Of a stretch of DNA of 64,000 nucleotides, positions 1 through 11,592 are shown in pieces. The stretch comes from Armillaria gallica (Eukaryota > Basidiomycota > Agaricomycetes > Agaricales > Physalacriaceae), in NCBI GenBank assembly GCA_037576215.1, contig JBANDB010000006.1, positions 4,774,001 through 4,838,000 of the forward strand, read 5' to 3'. The notes under the pieces were generated by a model. It searched no databases and was not told the DNA's origin. It saw only the letters and a program-made list of their open reading frames with translations. Position 1 is the first letter of the stretch, and every line of letters begins with the position of its first letter. The translations under genes were made by a program, and so were the position numbers.

Positions 1-635
1 ATCGGAGAGAGTCTGTATCGACGCACGAGTTGTTTCATTTCCTGCATAGTATCACGGTCGCCAGCCAGTGCACCATCATAACTACTTAGTATGTCCTTTT
101 TAAACTCTGCAAACGTGCCAGTCACGTAGTGCTCTAGAACTTTCCACTGCTTTTCCGTTTTGATGTCGGTGTAGCTAACAGCATACTTCTTCTTTTCTAC
201 ATCAGCAACTATGGCACTTTTATTGAACAACTCCTCTAATCTCGAGAAGAATCTCTCTAGCTCTTCAGGATCTGTAGAGCTCTCAAATCTAGGCACGGAC
301 TTTTCATTCGGTCCAGGCATAGAGGGCACCATGGTGATATTACCACAGAATGGGGGTATGAAATATCTCGGGTTTGTGTTAGGTTGTGAGCTCGTAGTAG
401 GAGCTCTGACCATGCCTGCGGGACCAGGAATACCAGAACTGCTCGAACGTCTTTGAGTAATGGGAACAGGAACAGGTTCTCACCACGTTTGGATGTCTGC
501 GTTGGATCTACCCTTCTTAGCTGCGTGTCCCGCTGCTGGATATGGGTATATTGGGGGAACACTTAATCCTCTCGCTGCTTTCGCTGATCTAGTTTTTGGT
601 TCTCTAGACTGAGATGGTCCTTGTACTGGTGGCAT
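1..635 (-). pseudogene. gag: Gag of the Ty3/Gypsy element (partial, one internal stop)
   Basis: The minus-strand frame is open from about 768, with its first ATG at 635-633, to the window edge apart from one TGA at 482-480. The N-terminal 50 residues are basic and Pro/Ser/Ala rich. After the stop comes a typical fungal Gag core: PRFESSTDPEELERFFSRLE, then a Tyr/Lys-rich helical part with WKVLEHYVTGTFAEFKKD and MKQLVRRYRL. Gag forms the particle shell of the element. The zinc knuckle expected further on lies outside the window. The stop is explained by one CGA-to-TGA change, so this copy is probably dead, although readthrough cannot be excluded. The assignment rests on the Gag core pattern and is fairly secure. 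Confidence 0.75.
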
Positions 636-838
636 GCGGATAGTCAATCTCTTTTGTGAGGTAGTACCCTCAGTGTTGGAGGCGTCCTGATTAGGAACTC
701 GTCCAACGGATTTACTCCTTGGCGGAATTTTTGATAAGCTTAATGTAGCTTTGTCACACCGAGCAGCGAGTTGTTAAAAACAAATCACGATACTATCAAT
801 GCACAATTGAAGACTCCCCCCTCGTGGTGGGCTCCAAA

Positions 839-3132
839 TGACGAGGCTGGTGATGGGCACCCATGAAACTGAGCACGGCCTAGCGTGAACACACACCAAA
901 CTCAACTCAACCCCACTAAACACACACACACAATCTCCTTAAGTGCGGAGGGGAGCAAGGATTTTAATTCTTCTTGCGCGCTGACAGTATCCCAACTTCT
1001 CTCAGTGAGCTCACTAGAACGATACACGCAATAACGTAGTATTTTCAAGCTAGTCTCAATTTCTCTAGCTCTTCAGAGCTTTTTACAAGAGAGCACAGTG
1101 AACCACACAACCCTCGAGGCAAAATATATTTCAATAGCCGGAACACACGGACACACAGATCTGCAAATTGACCAAGTTCGGTCAGTGAGCTCGCTAAGTA
1201 CGACCCACTGCTAGACCTAGTCTGCATGCAACGCTGCCTTTCTCTTAGGGGCTAAACCTGACTTCCAAACTCATCACGATGGAGGCCCTCGGCACTCCCA
1301 CTCAAGTCTTAATTACTTTCAGAACTGTCCCCGCAAGTCCTCACACACAGTGCGCTCGCCCTAACAACGGTGCCGCAAGGTCCAACTGCGCACACCTGTC
1401 ACACTTTGTGTAACTGCTAGAACAGCTCAAGCTGGCTGATTCCCTTGCAACTACTTCTAGACCTACACAGAGGCCGACACAACACAAGTTCTCTTTTTAC
1501 ACTGAACCAGAAAAGGAACAGAGCTTTTCTCTCAGATTTATCTCAGCAAACTCTCAAGATGGGTGCAGCGTCACTGTCCTGAATCTCTTTCTTATCTCAA
1601 GTAAACCGAAGTTTTTATCCAAAATGTTTCTCTTGTTCTATTTCTCTGTGAGCTCGCTAAACTTGTGTTCTAGCTGAGACTCGAAGCTACTAACTCTTAT
1701 GTGTTGCAACAAGTCCAGATCCAAACTGAAACTTTATTACTGTATGTGGGGGGTAGGTATCTTGCTTTACTACATGAAATTCTACCTACTTATACTACGG
1801 GGAATTGATTATTACAAACGGTCTTTTAGTAATTTACTTCCTTTGTCGGCCGATAATTCTGTGTCTGAACGGGCGCAACGCTCTTGGCAGAGTGCCGCTT
1901 GGGCCTCCTTTTAGTATCCTCAAAGGGCTAAGCGATGTTGATGTCATTCGCCCTAGCAGCAGAGTAGCTCACTGACTTGTACTCAATGGCTGCTTAATCC
2001 TCGATCACTGATCACACCTCATATTTGGCTTTCGGTTCTGCTCTGAAGGTGACAGCTTCATATTCTAGACTCGGTAACCAAGGAATGCTTTGGATTTTGA
2101 GTCCGCTTGCTATTCCCATTGGCCAAAGTCTGTTTCTATGCCATGTCCGGGGTTCTTTTGATTACCCCACGTGTGATATCTTTTCTCCAGATCTCCAGGG
2201 ACTACGTGTTATAGATTATTGATGCGTAGTTATCTAAATTAGTCCCAGCCTGCATACAAGTGCATCCCACTGAAAGTTGAATTCTCTACTGCAGACGGAG
2301 GTTTTGCGTGAGTGAGCTTGCTCTTCGGCCCTATTGTCATGCATGCCCATAAGGTACAGTGCAACGACGAAGTCCTTATGTTTTAATTCTGTTGCTTCTG
2401 TTTCTATCATAGAGCTCTCAACCTTAGTGACCTTGCTTCCTTGCGTGCCATTTGCATTGTTAGTCCGCTCTCTGTGCTTCTGCTTTGCTAATGTGTAAGG
2501 TATGTGAATTTTGCAAAATTACATCCTTAGACACACTGTGGGCATGACACCGGACCAGGAGCAGAGTCCTGAGCACTCGCAGTGCTAGGTTCTGCCAAAA
2601 CTTTAGTATGATGAACATCTAGTGATGGCTTACCAGATAACTCAGACAAGGGACTGTCAACCCTTGGCAAAGCCAGTCCTGTTGCAACAGTGTTGCGGCG
2701 GCTGCACAAGGCATAACGAGACATCCCAGTAAATTGAAAGAAAGGTATAGGTGTCGAATTCGGAGTGGCCTCGGGTGATCAAGCCATAGGTTTTCCAGAG
2801 ATCAACAAAGAGAAAGAGAAAGATTTATAGAGAAAAGCGCAGATGTAGTTGAAAGATAGAGAGAGAAATAAGCAGAGAAATAGCCAATGGAGCTGTCAAA
2901 AATATGAGAGGGTGGCGAAAGTCACATACTCTCACAAAGGAGCTTAACGCAAGTGACAGGTGTAAAGACTGGTTATTTGCGAAAACCCGAGCTACTACAG
3001 CAGTACATAGCTCTTATATACTACTAAGGAATATCCAATAGGTACAATAGAACGAGTCGAGAACATGGAGCGAGCGAGTGACAACGGGGTGATAAATGAA
3101 GGAAGGACCAGGCCTGAGGCCGGCTCGTTACA
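839..3132 (-). repeat. Presumed 5' LTR plus leader of the Gypsy element
   Basis: The outer end (TGTAACGAGCC on the minus strand at 3132) is supported by the paralogous empty site. The inner end is tentative: just before gag the minus strand reads GCCTCGTCA then TTTGGAGCCCACCACGAGG, which could be an LTR end plus a primer-binding site. That would give an LTR of about 2.3 kb, unusually long, so a shorter LTR followed by a long leader is equally possible. A 65-codon minus ORF (2724-2527, MSRYALCSRR...) lies inside. A motif of the form AGTGAGCTC(A/G)CTA occurs near 1003, 1183 and 1646, and a CA microsatellite at about 918-932. Confidence 0.35.
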
Positions 3133-3614
3133 TCGAAGCAGATTGCAAAGCGGAGGTGGCGGCAATTTGAAACTCCGACTTGCCTTGCTCTTCTGTTGCG
3201 AACACTGTTATTTATTCAATGCTCCGCATCGTCCTGTTGTCATGGTGGAACTTTTCTGACTCTCCATGCTCATAGAGCAGACCCACTTTCAAATATGTTA
3301 AGTTCGGACAAGGATCCGGCTCTCAAGATCTCAACATAACATTAAGCGACTTGGACATCGAAACATCATGTGCCGATCCTCAAATATGCTTGGTTGGGAC
3401 GAAGATTTCGTTTTTGGGCCTCAAATCTACTAATTTCAGGACAAACATTGGTGAGAGGTTCCTGTGCCGTTGATGGATTCGCAGTCGAGTCAGCCGTTTC
3501 CTCGTGGGTTTTCGATAGATGAACCATGTCTAATTTGACGACAACTTATCTGAGTTGCCTATACTCAAATGCACCTCGTCCTTGGACTCCTTCTTCCTTT
3601 CTCGGTCACTCATA
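3133..3614 (+). promoter_or_regulatory. Upstream region of UNC93-like relic C1 (shared with C2 and C3)
   Basis: This stretch is closely similar to 39238-39729, and to 57320-57353 joined to 58317-58662. It holds no convincing ORF. In copies 2 and 3 it separates a minus-strand oxidoreductase relic (D7, D9) from a plus-strand UNC93-like relic, so it probably contained a divergent promoter. In this copy the oxidoreductase side has been displaced by the Gypsy insertion ending at 3132. Confidence 0.5.
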
Positions 3615-4893
3615 ATGGAACAAGTTAACGACGGAAAGAAAGGCTCGGCAACAATGGTCATGTCTATGAGCAGCCAATGGGACTCAAACAGTACAATACC
3701 GTCACCCAGGCAAGTCAAGTTGGTTTTCGAAAATTTCAAGTGCTGACATGTGTAGGTCATGATGCTAGGATTTGTTTGTTTCGTGAGACCAGTTAGGCGA
3801 CATCCATCCCTCCCAGGCAGCTGTTTAACGCCATCCCTGCACAATATTGTTAAACAGACTGGGCGCCAGTGGTCACTTTAAGTCGATTCCAAGACCAACT
3901 CTAACTCAAATTCTGCTCTGTATCTGACGTTTGCCGTTATGGGATTCTTCACTAGGTGAATATATTCTCTCCTACATTTGGGGCACTTATCTTTATGCTT
4001 CCTCAGGATGGTTGGACCGAAACTTATGCTCCTGATTGGCAGAATGGGTTACAGCTTGTACATTGGACCCTATTGTAATCACCACTCTCATATCCCTTGT
4101 TAGTCGACACTGATACTATTTCTAGAGCCAGATAGATCCATAAACATACATTCCACTTCATCGTCAGCCATCCTTTAGATGTGTGCTGGTTTCTTATCTG
4201 CCACACAGGGCTCACTGATGACGGTGTACCCTACTGCAATGCGAAATAGGAAATTTTTTGTCTAATTCACACCTCAGCAGTGTCATTGAGGGCATCTGTT
4301 ACTGCTGAGAGAAACTGGAAACCAGCAGTATGTGCCCGAGCTTTCATAACACACGACTGCAAGTTCATTCGTGTTTACATGTACAGGCCAATGCTGTTGA
4401 TGATGGGACATACATGCATTGGCATTTTCCGCCACCTTACTTTCTACTTAATCCGTTTTCAGATTGGATTCATCGCCTTACACTCATTGGTGTTTTCATT
4501 CCAATGCTAATGGCGAATCCCAACAAGATGACTCATTCCGATGGAATGAAGGTTACGACACCCCGACACCCCTCCTAGAAGACTGAAATTCTGGGTCAAT
4601 TCGTAACGCTGAAGACGGATCCAATGACCATCCTTCTCTTTCCTATGTTCATTTCTTCCAGTTGGGTGTACACATGGCATCAGTACCCATCTCCCTTCTC
4701 TGGATCCTTATAACTGACACTTTAATTTATCCAGAATTCACCAGCTTCAACGGCGCCATCTTCAACACCCGTGTCCGAGGCTTGAACAACGTCTGTGTCC
4801 TCGCCAGTCTCATCGACCGAAAATCTATCAGTCGTCATATCCACACCTACACATGATGGACCATCCTCTTCCTAATGGTCTTCATCGTTGACA
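3615..4893 (+). pseudogene. UNC93-like transporter relic, copy C1
   Basis: Decayed copy of a fungal UNC93-like membrane protein (MFS-type, usually about 11-12 membrane segments). The start ATG at 3615 is kept, followed by a hydrophilic N-terminus and QVKLVFENFK, then a stop. Later fragments are recognisable: SLRASVTAERN, FIPMLMANPNKMTHSDG, KVTTPRHPS, and FNGAIFNTRVRGLNN followed by DRKSISRHIH and WTILFLMVFIV. The order matches UNC93 proteins (a loop with K-M-x-R-x-DGTKV-TTPRHPSWK, then FNGA-FN-RARGLNN). Many frameshifts and stops are present. At about 4893 the frame is joined directly to the unrelated d block (DALDDLLA), so its 3' end is lost. Confidence 0.6.
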
Positions 4894-5200
4894 TTAATGC
4901 GTACGATGCACTCGATGACCTGTTAGCAGACCAAGAAGTACGTAATCCTAGCCCTTCTACTGACGATAACTGATCCCATTTGCCACCTGTTCAACAGTAA
5001 GGCGACCAAGGCTGCAGTCAAACTACAACAGCAACTCATCCCAAGTTCTGCTTTCCGCGAGCGTTGCGACAGCAAGCAACTCGAGAAACTAGTCAAAGAG
5101 GCCATCAGCTTGGTTTCTTGAACTTGACAGATGACCTACACCTCGTCATCAAAGGGATTGTAACTGAACGAGGTGCATGCAAAAAGCCGACACTCAAAAT
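4894..5200 (+). pseudogene. 3' fragment of an unknown gene (block d, copy d1)
   Basis: The peptide blocks DALDDLLA, then an intron-like gtacgtaatc...ttcaacag (about 4936-4996), then KAAVKLQQQLIPSSAFRERC and KQLEKLVKEA are shared with 27143-27460 and, on the minus strand, with 53930-53713 (HERCDGKELVKLVEEANNLV ... DLHLAVKGIVTE). I do not recognise the family. It looks like the C-terminal helical end of a cytosolic protein. Frameshifts after the KEA block and at the former DLHLAIKGIVTE end show decay. Confidence 0.45.
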
Positions 5201-5547
5201 CCGACAATGACTTTACTATATCTTGTGATGACTTGTACTGTTACTGATTCTTTGCGTATTGATTTATAGTCTGATATAGTTCTCCTTGATAACATTGCAT
5301 CTGCGAATACATCAATACAACAATCAAGCAGTCCGTCCGCCGTGACTGAATTCATAACCAAATTATGATATAATCGGCAGTTGTCTTAGTACCTCATCAC
5401 CACAGATAAGATGATACCGAGGATCTAGAGCATGCACGCCTTCCAACCATACTTGAAATAGCGTGCTTGAGAGCTGTACTGGTGAAGTAGGCTTTACTGA
5501 ATCACGGTTTGTGTATGCCTGATATCATGTTAAAGCCTCTTCAAGCC
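5201..5547. repeat. Non-coding tail of block d (duplicated at 27461-27790)
   Basis: This segment is highly similar to 27461-27790. On the minus strand the second copy contains a 97-codon ORF with hydrophobic stretches (27777-27484); here the equivalent frame is broken. The last 40 bases (tgatatcatgttaaagcctc) also precede D6 at 28498 and resemble the sequence before D8. Nothing else is seen. Confidence 0.4.
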
Positions 5548-6455
5548 ATGGCGTCACTGTTTTCACATCTCTGAGTGACTATCGACGCTCCACAAGCAAT
5601 TATTTCTTTTCACTGCCACGTCTCTAAGCAGACAAAGCACTCTCCTGGACTCCCAGTGGCCAATTCTACTGCTCCATTCTGGTGGATCCCAGCATCACCC
5701 ATCCAAAAAGAAAGCTCGTCTGTAGCCTTGCTAGCATGCATGGACATTGTGATTATCAGGTGTGGGATAACGTGCATGGTGTTTGTGCACACGCTCCTTG
5801 ATTCGGACAGACTATTGGAGGTTGTGATGTTGGAAGCGAGGGATGCGGAACGGAGGATCTGTTACACCATATTTGAAGGAGCCAAGGAGAAGTCGGGCTG
5901 CCGAGTGAAAAGAGTGACTGGGGTATGACGGAGGGACCGGCAGGGATGCAGCATGCAGACAGGGTGTGCAGGGTCATCTCGACAACGGCCGGGACGGTGC
6001 ATCCACATCAGCTCGTTATGGGAATCCTATCGCAGCTGCTTGAGCTCAAGACATACTCTTCGGTTCGGCTGTACACATTCACACACCTGCGGTGACATTC
6101 GTGCCAAACATATCATCCACGTTACCAATGGATGGACGTCCCATCTCTTTGCGCCAATGCAGGAAAGGATCGTTCCCGTGCGAGGGAATATGGCAGCATA
6201 GCGCGCTAGAACTGGCTTCGACAATGTATGGCTCGGTATACGGTCATTTGTGCTATACTTGCAAGTGTGTCTAAGATTGATGGGACTGTCTCACCCAGCA
6301 GCCGTCTGTTCCTCCGAGACTCGGTGAGAAACCACACACAGAGTTTATGTTTGGCGGTGGCATCGAGATGTGCACCCTGTCCTTCTTTGGCACTGTCGGA
6401 TGCGCTGATGACAAGTCTCAAGTCTCGGCTTATACCTTGGTGGGATACTTTGCAT
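5548..6455 (+). pseudogene. FAD-dependent oxidoreductase relic D1
   Basis: Paralogue of the intact D8 (47620-49110). The ATG at 5548 is followed nine codons later by TGA where D8 has CGA (Arg). After the stop the frame gives DAPQAIISFHCHVSKQTKHS and SPIQKESSSVALLACMDIVI, but the dinucleotide-binding motif GSGITG has become RCGITC. About 220 bp are missing between ARDA and FEGAKEK, a deletion shared with D6, D9 and D10. Later pieces in shifted frames match STTGGAVHP, THVTNGWTSHLFAPMQEKIV-like sequence and FGGGIEM-TLSFFGTVGCAD. The match ends at SAYTLVGYFA, where the upstream block of H1 begins. It cannot encode a working flavoenzyme. Confidence 0.8.
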
Positions 6456-6697
6456 GGGAATATGTTGCCAATTCAGTTACTCCCGATGTCAACGGAGCAA
6501 ATTTCGTGATCCAAGGAAGCATACATGTAAGCGAAACAGTGACACACACTGACTCGAGGCGATAGCATTCTATGTAGAACCTTGTTGCAACTACACCCGC
6601 CTGAGGTTCTCCTTGTATACATCTAGTAATAACAGGATGAGCAGGCGTTGTATGTACCATCCCTTTCCTTCCACTTCAAGTCTCCATTCTGACTAGA
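6456..6697 (+). promoter_or_regulatory. Conserved upstream block of HET-like gene H1
   Basis: About 240 bp are conserved in front of all five H copies (also 18055-18290, 28995-29234, 42400-42622, 63070-63283). Shared landmarks are cccgatgtcaacggagc, gaaacagtgacacacactga, gaggttctccttgtatacat and tctgactagaatggttagc. It ends at the start codon of exon 1. No conserved reading frame crosses it. The simplest reading is promoter plus 5' UTR, with tgtatacat as a possible TATA-type element. Its conservation next to different upstream neighbours supports a regulatory role. Confidence 0.5.
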
Positions 6698-8551
6698 ATA
6701 GTTAGCGCTCCACTGGCAACAGGTTCGGATCCAACACAAAGGCTATACAAATCCTTCGTGCAGAGACAACAAGGTATGTAGCTGTAAAATCCCAGAGAAA
6801 TGCACTGAATAACAGTATCATTGAGACAGACATACTATTCAAACCTCTCCAACATCACCATCATTGCTCCCATTGAAGACAGCTTGTCGATCCAAGATAT
6901 CAAAGTCCCAAATCAACAAGCCTATACAGGTTCAAAGCCTGTCATACCATCCTCTCTCACTGACACCCCCAGCGCCATCCTCGGTGTTGATGGACTGTTG
7001 AAGACATTGAATAGGACTCTTGGTACCAAATATGACCTAACCCCTTCTCTGTCATCCCTTCTCGAAGCATACATCTTGAAGGAATATGATTTCAGCACCG
7101 TATATGGTTATCTCTGCCCCATATGGTTTGACTGCAACTTGAACGACGTCAAAGATTCACTGCGCACCTCTGAAGTGACAGACCTAAAAATATGACAAGA
7201 AGCCCTGGTTGATGGCCAGATCACATGGGAAGGACTGTGCACGGCCCCTAGACGCATCTGGGATCTCTTCAGTAACAGGGTGGTGCCTTGGTGGGTTGCC
7301 TTGCGTGCGCCATGGGGAATATCACATGCCTGGCTGGATGCCAGCCATCACAAAAATGTGCTCACTCTCATCAACAGGCATCAATGGCCTGTGCCCATCC
7401 CAGAAGATGTCAATCTCGATCTCGTCCGCATCGAAATGCTAAATCTCGGAGCAGAGTATGCATGGCTGGACATCCTCTGTTTGAGGTAGGAAGGAGGCCG
7501 AGATGAGGATCTGCATGCAGGGGAGTGGATGTTGGATGTGCCTAATATCGGAAATGCATATCTCTTGGAAAAGGTGGTTTGCTATTTCAACGGGCTTGGA
7601 TGGCCCTTGGAGTGTGGTTTCGATTCGGATAGTAATCGGAGTTGGTTCAAACGCACATGGACATTACAGGAAACGAGTGAGAATTGGATGTTAGGCGGGG
7701 ATACAGGCAACAAGATGTTGAATGATGAAGTACAGGAAAGATTCAAGTCGCAACTGTCATCCGTAGGACGGGCCATGTTGGATGTGGTTCACTTGCTATC
7801 ACTGTTGCAGGATCGCACAGCCGAGAAGGATGTGGATGAAGTTGCAGCCCTGACATACTTTTTGGCATTCAACAGCACACAAGCACACAATGAAACACGA
7901 CCCACATCTACCACTCACAATCACACAAAGATCGACCCCACTTCAAACGATAATTCTATCGGAACAGGTGATCCAACCTCAACCATAGCACCAGCATACT
8001 CTGAGCTGCAGTCTGCTGAAGATGCTTGGACAGCTCTGGTGAAGGTGATGTGGTGGTATCATTGTTCACAGATGCTCTTTTTGTATCATGAACCTGGGCC
8101 CGAAAAGAATGCATGGAGACCATCATGGCAGCAGGCTATGAACTGGGATACGCGAAGTATCTCAATATCTTCTGACCGCTTTACTCCAGGGATCGTTTTT
8201 AACAATGAGATGGGTTATTCATCCATGGGTGGGTGCATTCAATCAGTACAGGTGCAAGGGTTGGCCATGCCGGGGGCGGCGCCCCGCAAAGGATGCTTGA
8301 TTGTCCAAACCCAGTCCTGGTACGGAAGGAAGCATCGATACAAAATTTCCGCTGACCATCAATACCCAATACCAGATGGCGAATATTCATTGCTATCGGG
8401 CCGAGGTTTCAGATCAAATGGGACTACATGCGTTATCGGGAAAATGCTGCCCAATCAAATGTTTCTAAAGACATCGGTGTTTGAAGTCTTTGACTGGCCA
8501 TGGAAGCGACTGAAGTGGAAGAGTAAAGAGTCGCATATTGTTCTTGCTTGA
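6698..8551 (+). pseudogene. HET-like protein gene H1, inactivated
   Basis: Full-length paralogue of H3. Exon 1 is 6698-6773, the intron is 6774-6815 (gtatgt...actgaataacag, 42 nt), and exon 2 is 6816-8551. Three lesions are seen in an otherwise open frame: the start codon ATG has become ATA (6698-6700), CGA has become TGA at 7193-7195, and CAG has become TAG at 7487-7489. All three are C:G to T:A transitions. The HET-like core is present: RIWDLFSNRVVPWW, GISHAWLD, LGAEYAWLDILCLR (stop) EGG, GNAYLLEKVVCYFNGL and RTWTLQE. The last 340 codons (from 7529) are uninterrupted. It is a recent pseudogene, or at best encodes a C-terminal fragment. Confidence 0.85.
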
Positions 8552-10884
8552 AATACTCAAACAGAAGTTGATTATATATAGCTTCTGTATACACTTCGGG
8601 AAAGTGTCATCCCTCGCTCCATAAAATGCACAGTGTATTGAATACTGCCTCTGGCAATAAATCCGCATCCATTCCCTTCATGCCGGTCTGATATAAGATG
8701 AATTAATCTCAGAGACCCATCGCAGCAAGCACAGGCTTGATAATTTATACCTTCAGGGAAAGCATGAGATTGTAAGTGAATTCCTGGAGTTTGCAAAGGC
8801 TGCAGAGAGGCTCAAAAATAGCATCGAGGGAGGGCTCACATTCAAGCAGCCTGAGCCTCGGCTCACAGGCCATTCTACATACCCTGCGAGAGATCACCTC
8901 CCCTGTCGTCATCTCCATCTTTTCTACTCATCCCTACTCATCCCTTCCAAACACCGATGGCTAATGTCGAGTACATATGTCACTGGATACGTCAATTTTC
9001 TGGAGATCAACAGCGAAGCAGATAGTGAGAACAAGACCTTACCAGCACGTCGAGAAGCACAAGGAAGAGGCTAGTATTCAACGGAACTCGACAGCATGTC
9101 TTGGTCATTGTCTATCGCAGAACGTGCCAGAGAACAAATCTGACTGGGCAAGAACGGTAAAACGAGTGATATTTGTGTCCAGTATTCCTATCTAACTGCG
9201 ATAGCATATATGACATTGTCCAACAGTATAATCTGCTGCTGGATGCACCCTGTGAAAACAAAGTCAGAGGTAAGAAGAAAACGACGATAATGGTAATTGA
9301 TACCTTCTCGGAGTTTGCTTCCTCTTCAGCGATGTGCTCGTTGATGTCATTGATGGGCCAACGTAGCATCATGAGACGGTTGTCCAGTCCGAACCCCCTA
9401 TTGAATGGCTCTTACATTCCATATACCCTCTTGGCACCTTCCCTTATCACATCCAACGAACTCTGCTATCCAAGGTATCATCAACAAGTGTGAGTGTGAG
9501 AACGGAAACCTCGACTGCTTCGTCTCCAGTGTACATTCATCTGACCCACGTATACACACATCGAGCAGAATCCGCTTATTATCAGAGACAGACATTGTTC
9601 AAGTAGCTCGGGAAATTTGACATTCAATGCATAGATGTAGAGATTTGGAAATTACTTGAGGAGGCGGAGGCGGAATAGCGAAGCAGTGAATGTGGAGCTG
9701 AAGACAAATGTTGGCCTAGAGGGTAGACAGTCGAGGTAGACATACTCGGTCCTCAGGCACGATTTCCTTCATGATTCTCTTCGTGTCTTCTGCCGCCTCC
9801 TGTGCATGCACCGTTATTGGGACACCAAGATCCACGGCTAGTGTTGGGCGAATACCCATTGTTGCACAGTGGTGCAAGCCGATCTCACCAAGTCCAACAC
9901 AAGATCAATGCGACAGTGCAGTGAGAATCCTAGATTCAATGGCAGGGGTATATGAATTTGCTTCGTGTTTGGATGGAAGCGATCGAGGGGCGACAGCTTC
10001 AGAGTCGTAGAATACAATGAACACCTGGTGTTGAGTTAGTAAGAAAATCAAAGCAAAAAGGAGAATGTACCAATAACGAATCGATACCCTCCCATCTCCC
10101 ATCCACTGGCTCCTTCCATGTTCCTTGCATGAACACTTCCAGATTGCACCACTATCGTCTATACTCCCTCACCCACATGTACACCCTCAACAAATTCAAA
10201 ATCCGTCCCAAACTCCCCTTCAGAGTCTTTGAGCGATACAAAGCAAACGTCAAAAGAATATGCGTATGGATGTCTATGATCGAGGACTGGGGGGTCGATG
10301 CATGCTGGGGAAAGCCGGAGGTCATGAAGAGGGTGAGAGCTCTTTTTCCTTCCCATGGTGGTGAAGGTGAATTGTAAAGGACCGTGGACGGGAAGTATCA
10401 GAAAAAAAGGCGTGTGCCGTCCATTTTTGTACTAGTCCTTCTATCCCCCTCACTTTAATACCACTGTCAGAATATTGTATCCCTTCTGGAAATGCCTGCA
10501 TAATACCTCTCGAGTCGAAGAGACAATGTCAAGTAAATGGAGGTGAACATGGAGGGAAGTGCGCAAGCAGTGGAGTTGCTGATGGCGAGTCTGTAGACGA
10601 TGGTGTTTAACACTGAAGAGCTGGCCAGGGCACTGGTGGAGCCGTTGAGATGCATATTGTCTTCTGAGTACGTGTAATCGAAGTCAATCAATGTCCGGCA
10701 TTGAATATGCACCAATGAAAGTGGATATTGGTAACGCAAGCATCGGAACTGTTAATCCAAGGTAATACGGCGGTGGGTCCGGGCACTGAGTCATGGCACG
10801 AGCTGGATCAGGAGGTGAGATGCACATGAATAGGCGGGGACGCGTCGGGCATCCAGCACATGGGCGAAGAGAAAAAAAACATCT
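8552..10884 (-). repeat. Block E, copy E1: decayed minus-strand gene of unknown function
   Basis: This is homologous to 21670-24050 and to 31110-31762 plus 36668-38395. On the minus strand, peptide-like pieces are shared between copies: YYLGLTVPMLALPISTFIGA, STACALP, LSLRLERYYAGIS, an intron-bounded FYDSEAVAPRSLPSKHEANS, and EAAEDTKRIMKEI. The copies have different frameshifts and none is open. Near the H end the plus strand has KHEIVSEFLEFAKAAERLKN with a preceding acceptor-like tctcag, so a second small gene may once have existed. I do not recognise either product. E follows a truncated D on the same strand with an identical junction in all three units. Confidence 0.45.
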
Positions 10885-11592
10885 TCGCAATGTCACACCC
10901 AACATGTAAACTCTGCATGGGACTTCTCGCCGAGTCTAGTAGGAGGGTTGGGCAGCTGCTAGGTGAGACAGTCCCATCGATCCTCAGACACGCTTGGATA
11001 CGGCGTAAATGAGCACATTCCAAGCCAGTTCCCGCATGCTGTGTCACCATATGGCCTCACAAAGGAACAATCTTTTCCCGCATCAAGGCGAGAAGGAGGG
11101 ACGTCCTTCCATTGGTAGCGTGCATGATATGTTTGGCATGAATAAAGATAAGGAGTGTGTGTGTACAGCCGGAATGAAGAGTACATCTTGAGCAGCCTTG
11201 ACAGGATCCCCATAACGAGCCTATATGGATGCACCACGCCGCCCGTCATCGAGATAACCTTGCACAGCTCGTCTGCAGCTGCATTCCCGCCGGTCCCTCC
11301 ATCGTACCCCAGCCACCCTTCTCACTCGGCAGCTCCTCCAAGTAGCGCCACAGCTTCTCCTTAGCTCCATCAAACGACTTGATAATCTGCTTCGCCGCCT
11401 CTGCACCAGGTTTCTTCTTCAAATCAAGATAATCGTGGTATAGCAGTGGTGTGATATTCCTCCCGTTCCATGCTGTAATCTCAGAGCACACATACCTTGC
11501 TTCCAACATCACAACCTCAAAATGCATCCAGCAGCGAACGTGCAAAACACCGTGCCCATTATCCCAGACCCAAGGATCACAATGTCGGCATG
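10885..11592 (-). pseudogene. FAD-dependent oxidoreductase relic D2
   Basis: Minus-strand paralogue of D8. From 11592 down, the Rossmann region is damaged, then FEVVMLEARYVCSEITAWNG, LYHDYLDLKKKPGAEAAKQI, and a jump over about 40 residues to FDGAKEKLWRYLEELPSEKG (a deletion shared with D7), then GPAGMQLQTSCA and scattered central pieces. It stops at the residue corresponding to HAEFMF of D8, after which block E1 begins; D5 and D7 end at the same residue. Both FAD contact regions are broken or absent. Confidence 0.75.

Larger units (their letters stand above)
1..3132 (-). mobile_element. Ty3/Gypsy-type LTR retrotransposon, 5' part, cut by the window edge
   Basis: Reading the minus strand from 3132 towards 1 gives a sequence starting TGTAACGAGCCGG, a TATA box (tatataag) near 3015-3022, a long non-coding stretch, a primer-binding-site-like segment near 821-838, and then a Gag reading frame that runs off the window. 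The outer end at 3132 is set by comparison with paralogous DNA at 39238 and 57310: the shared sequence tcgaagyagattgcaaag resumes exactly at 3133. The 3' part with protease, RT and integrase must lie left of the window. The class is inferred from Gag alone; no pol is visible here. Confidence 0.7.
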
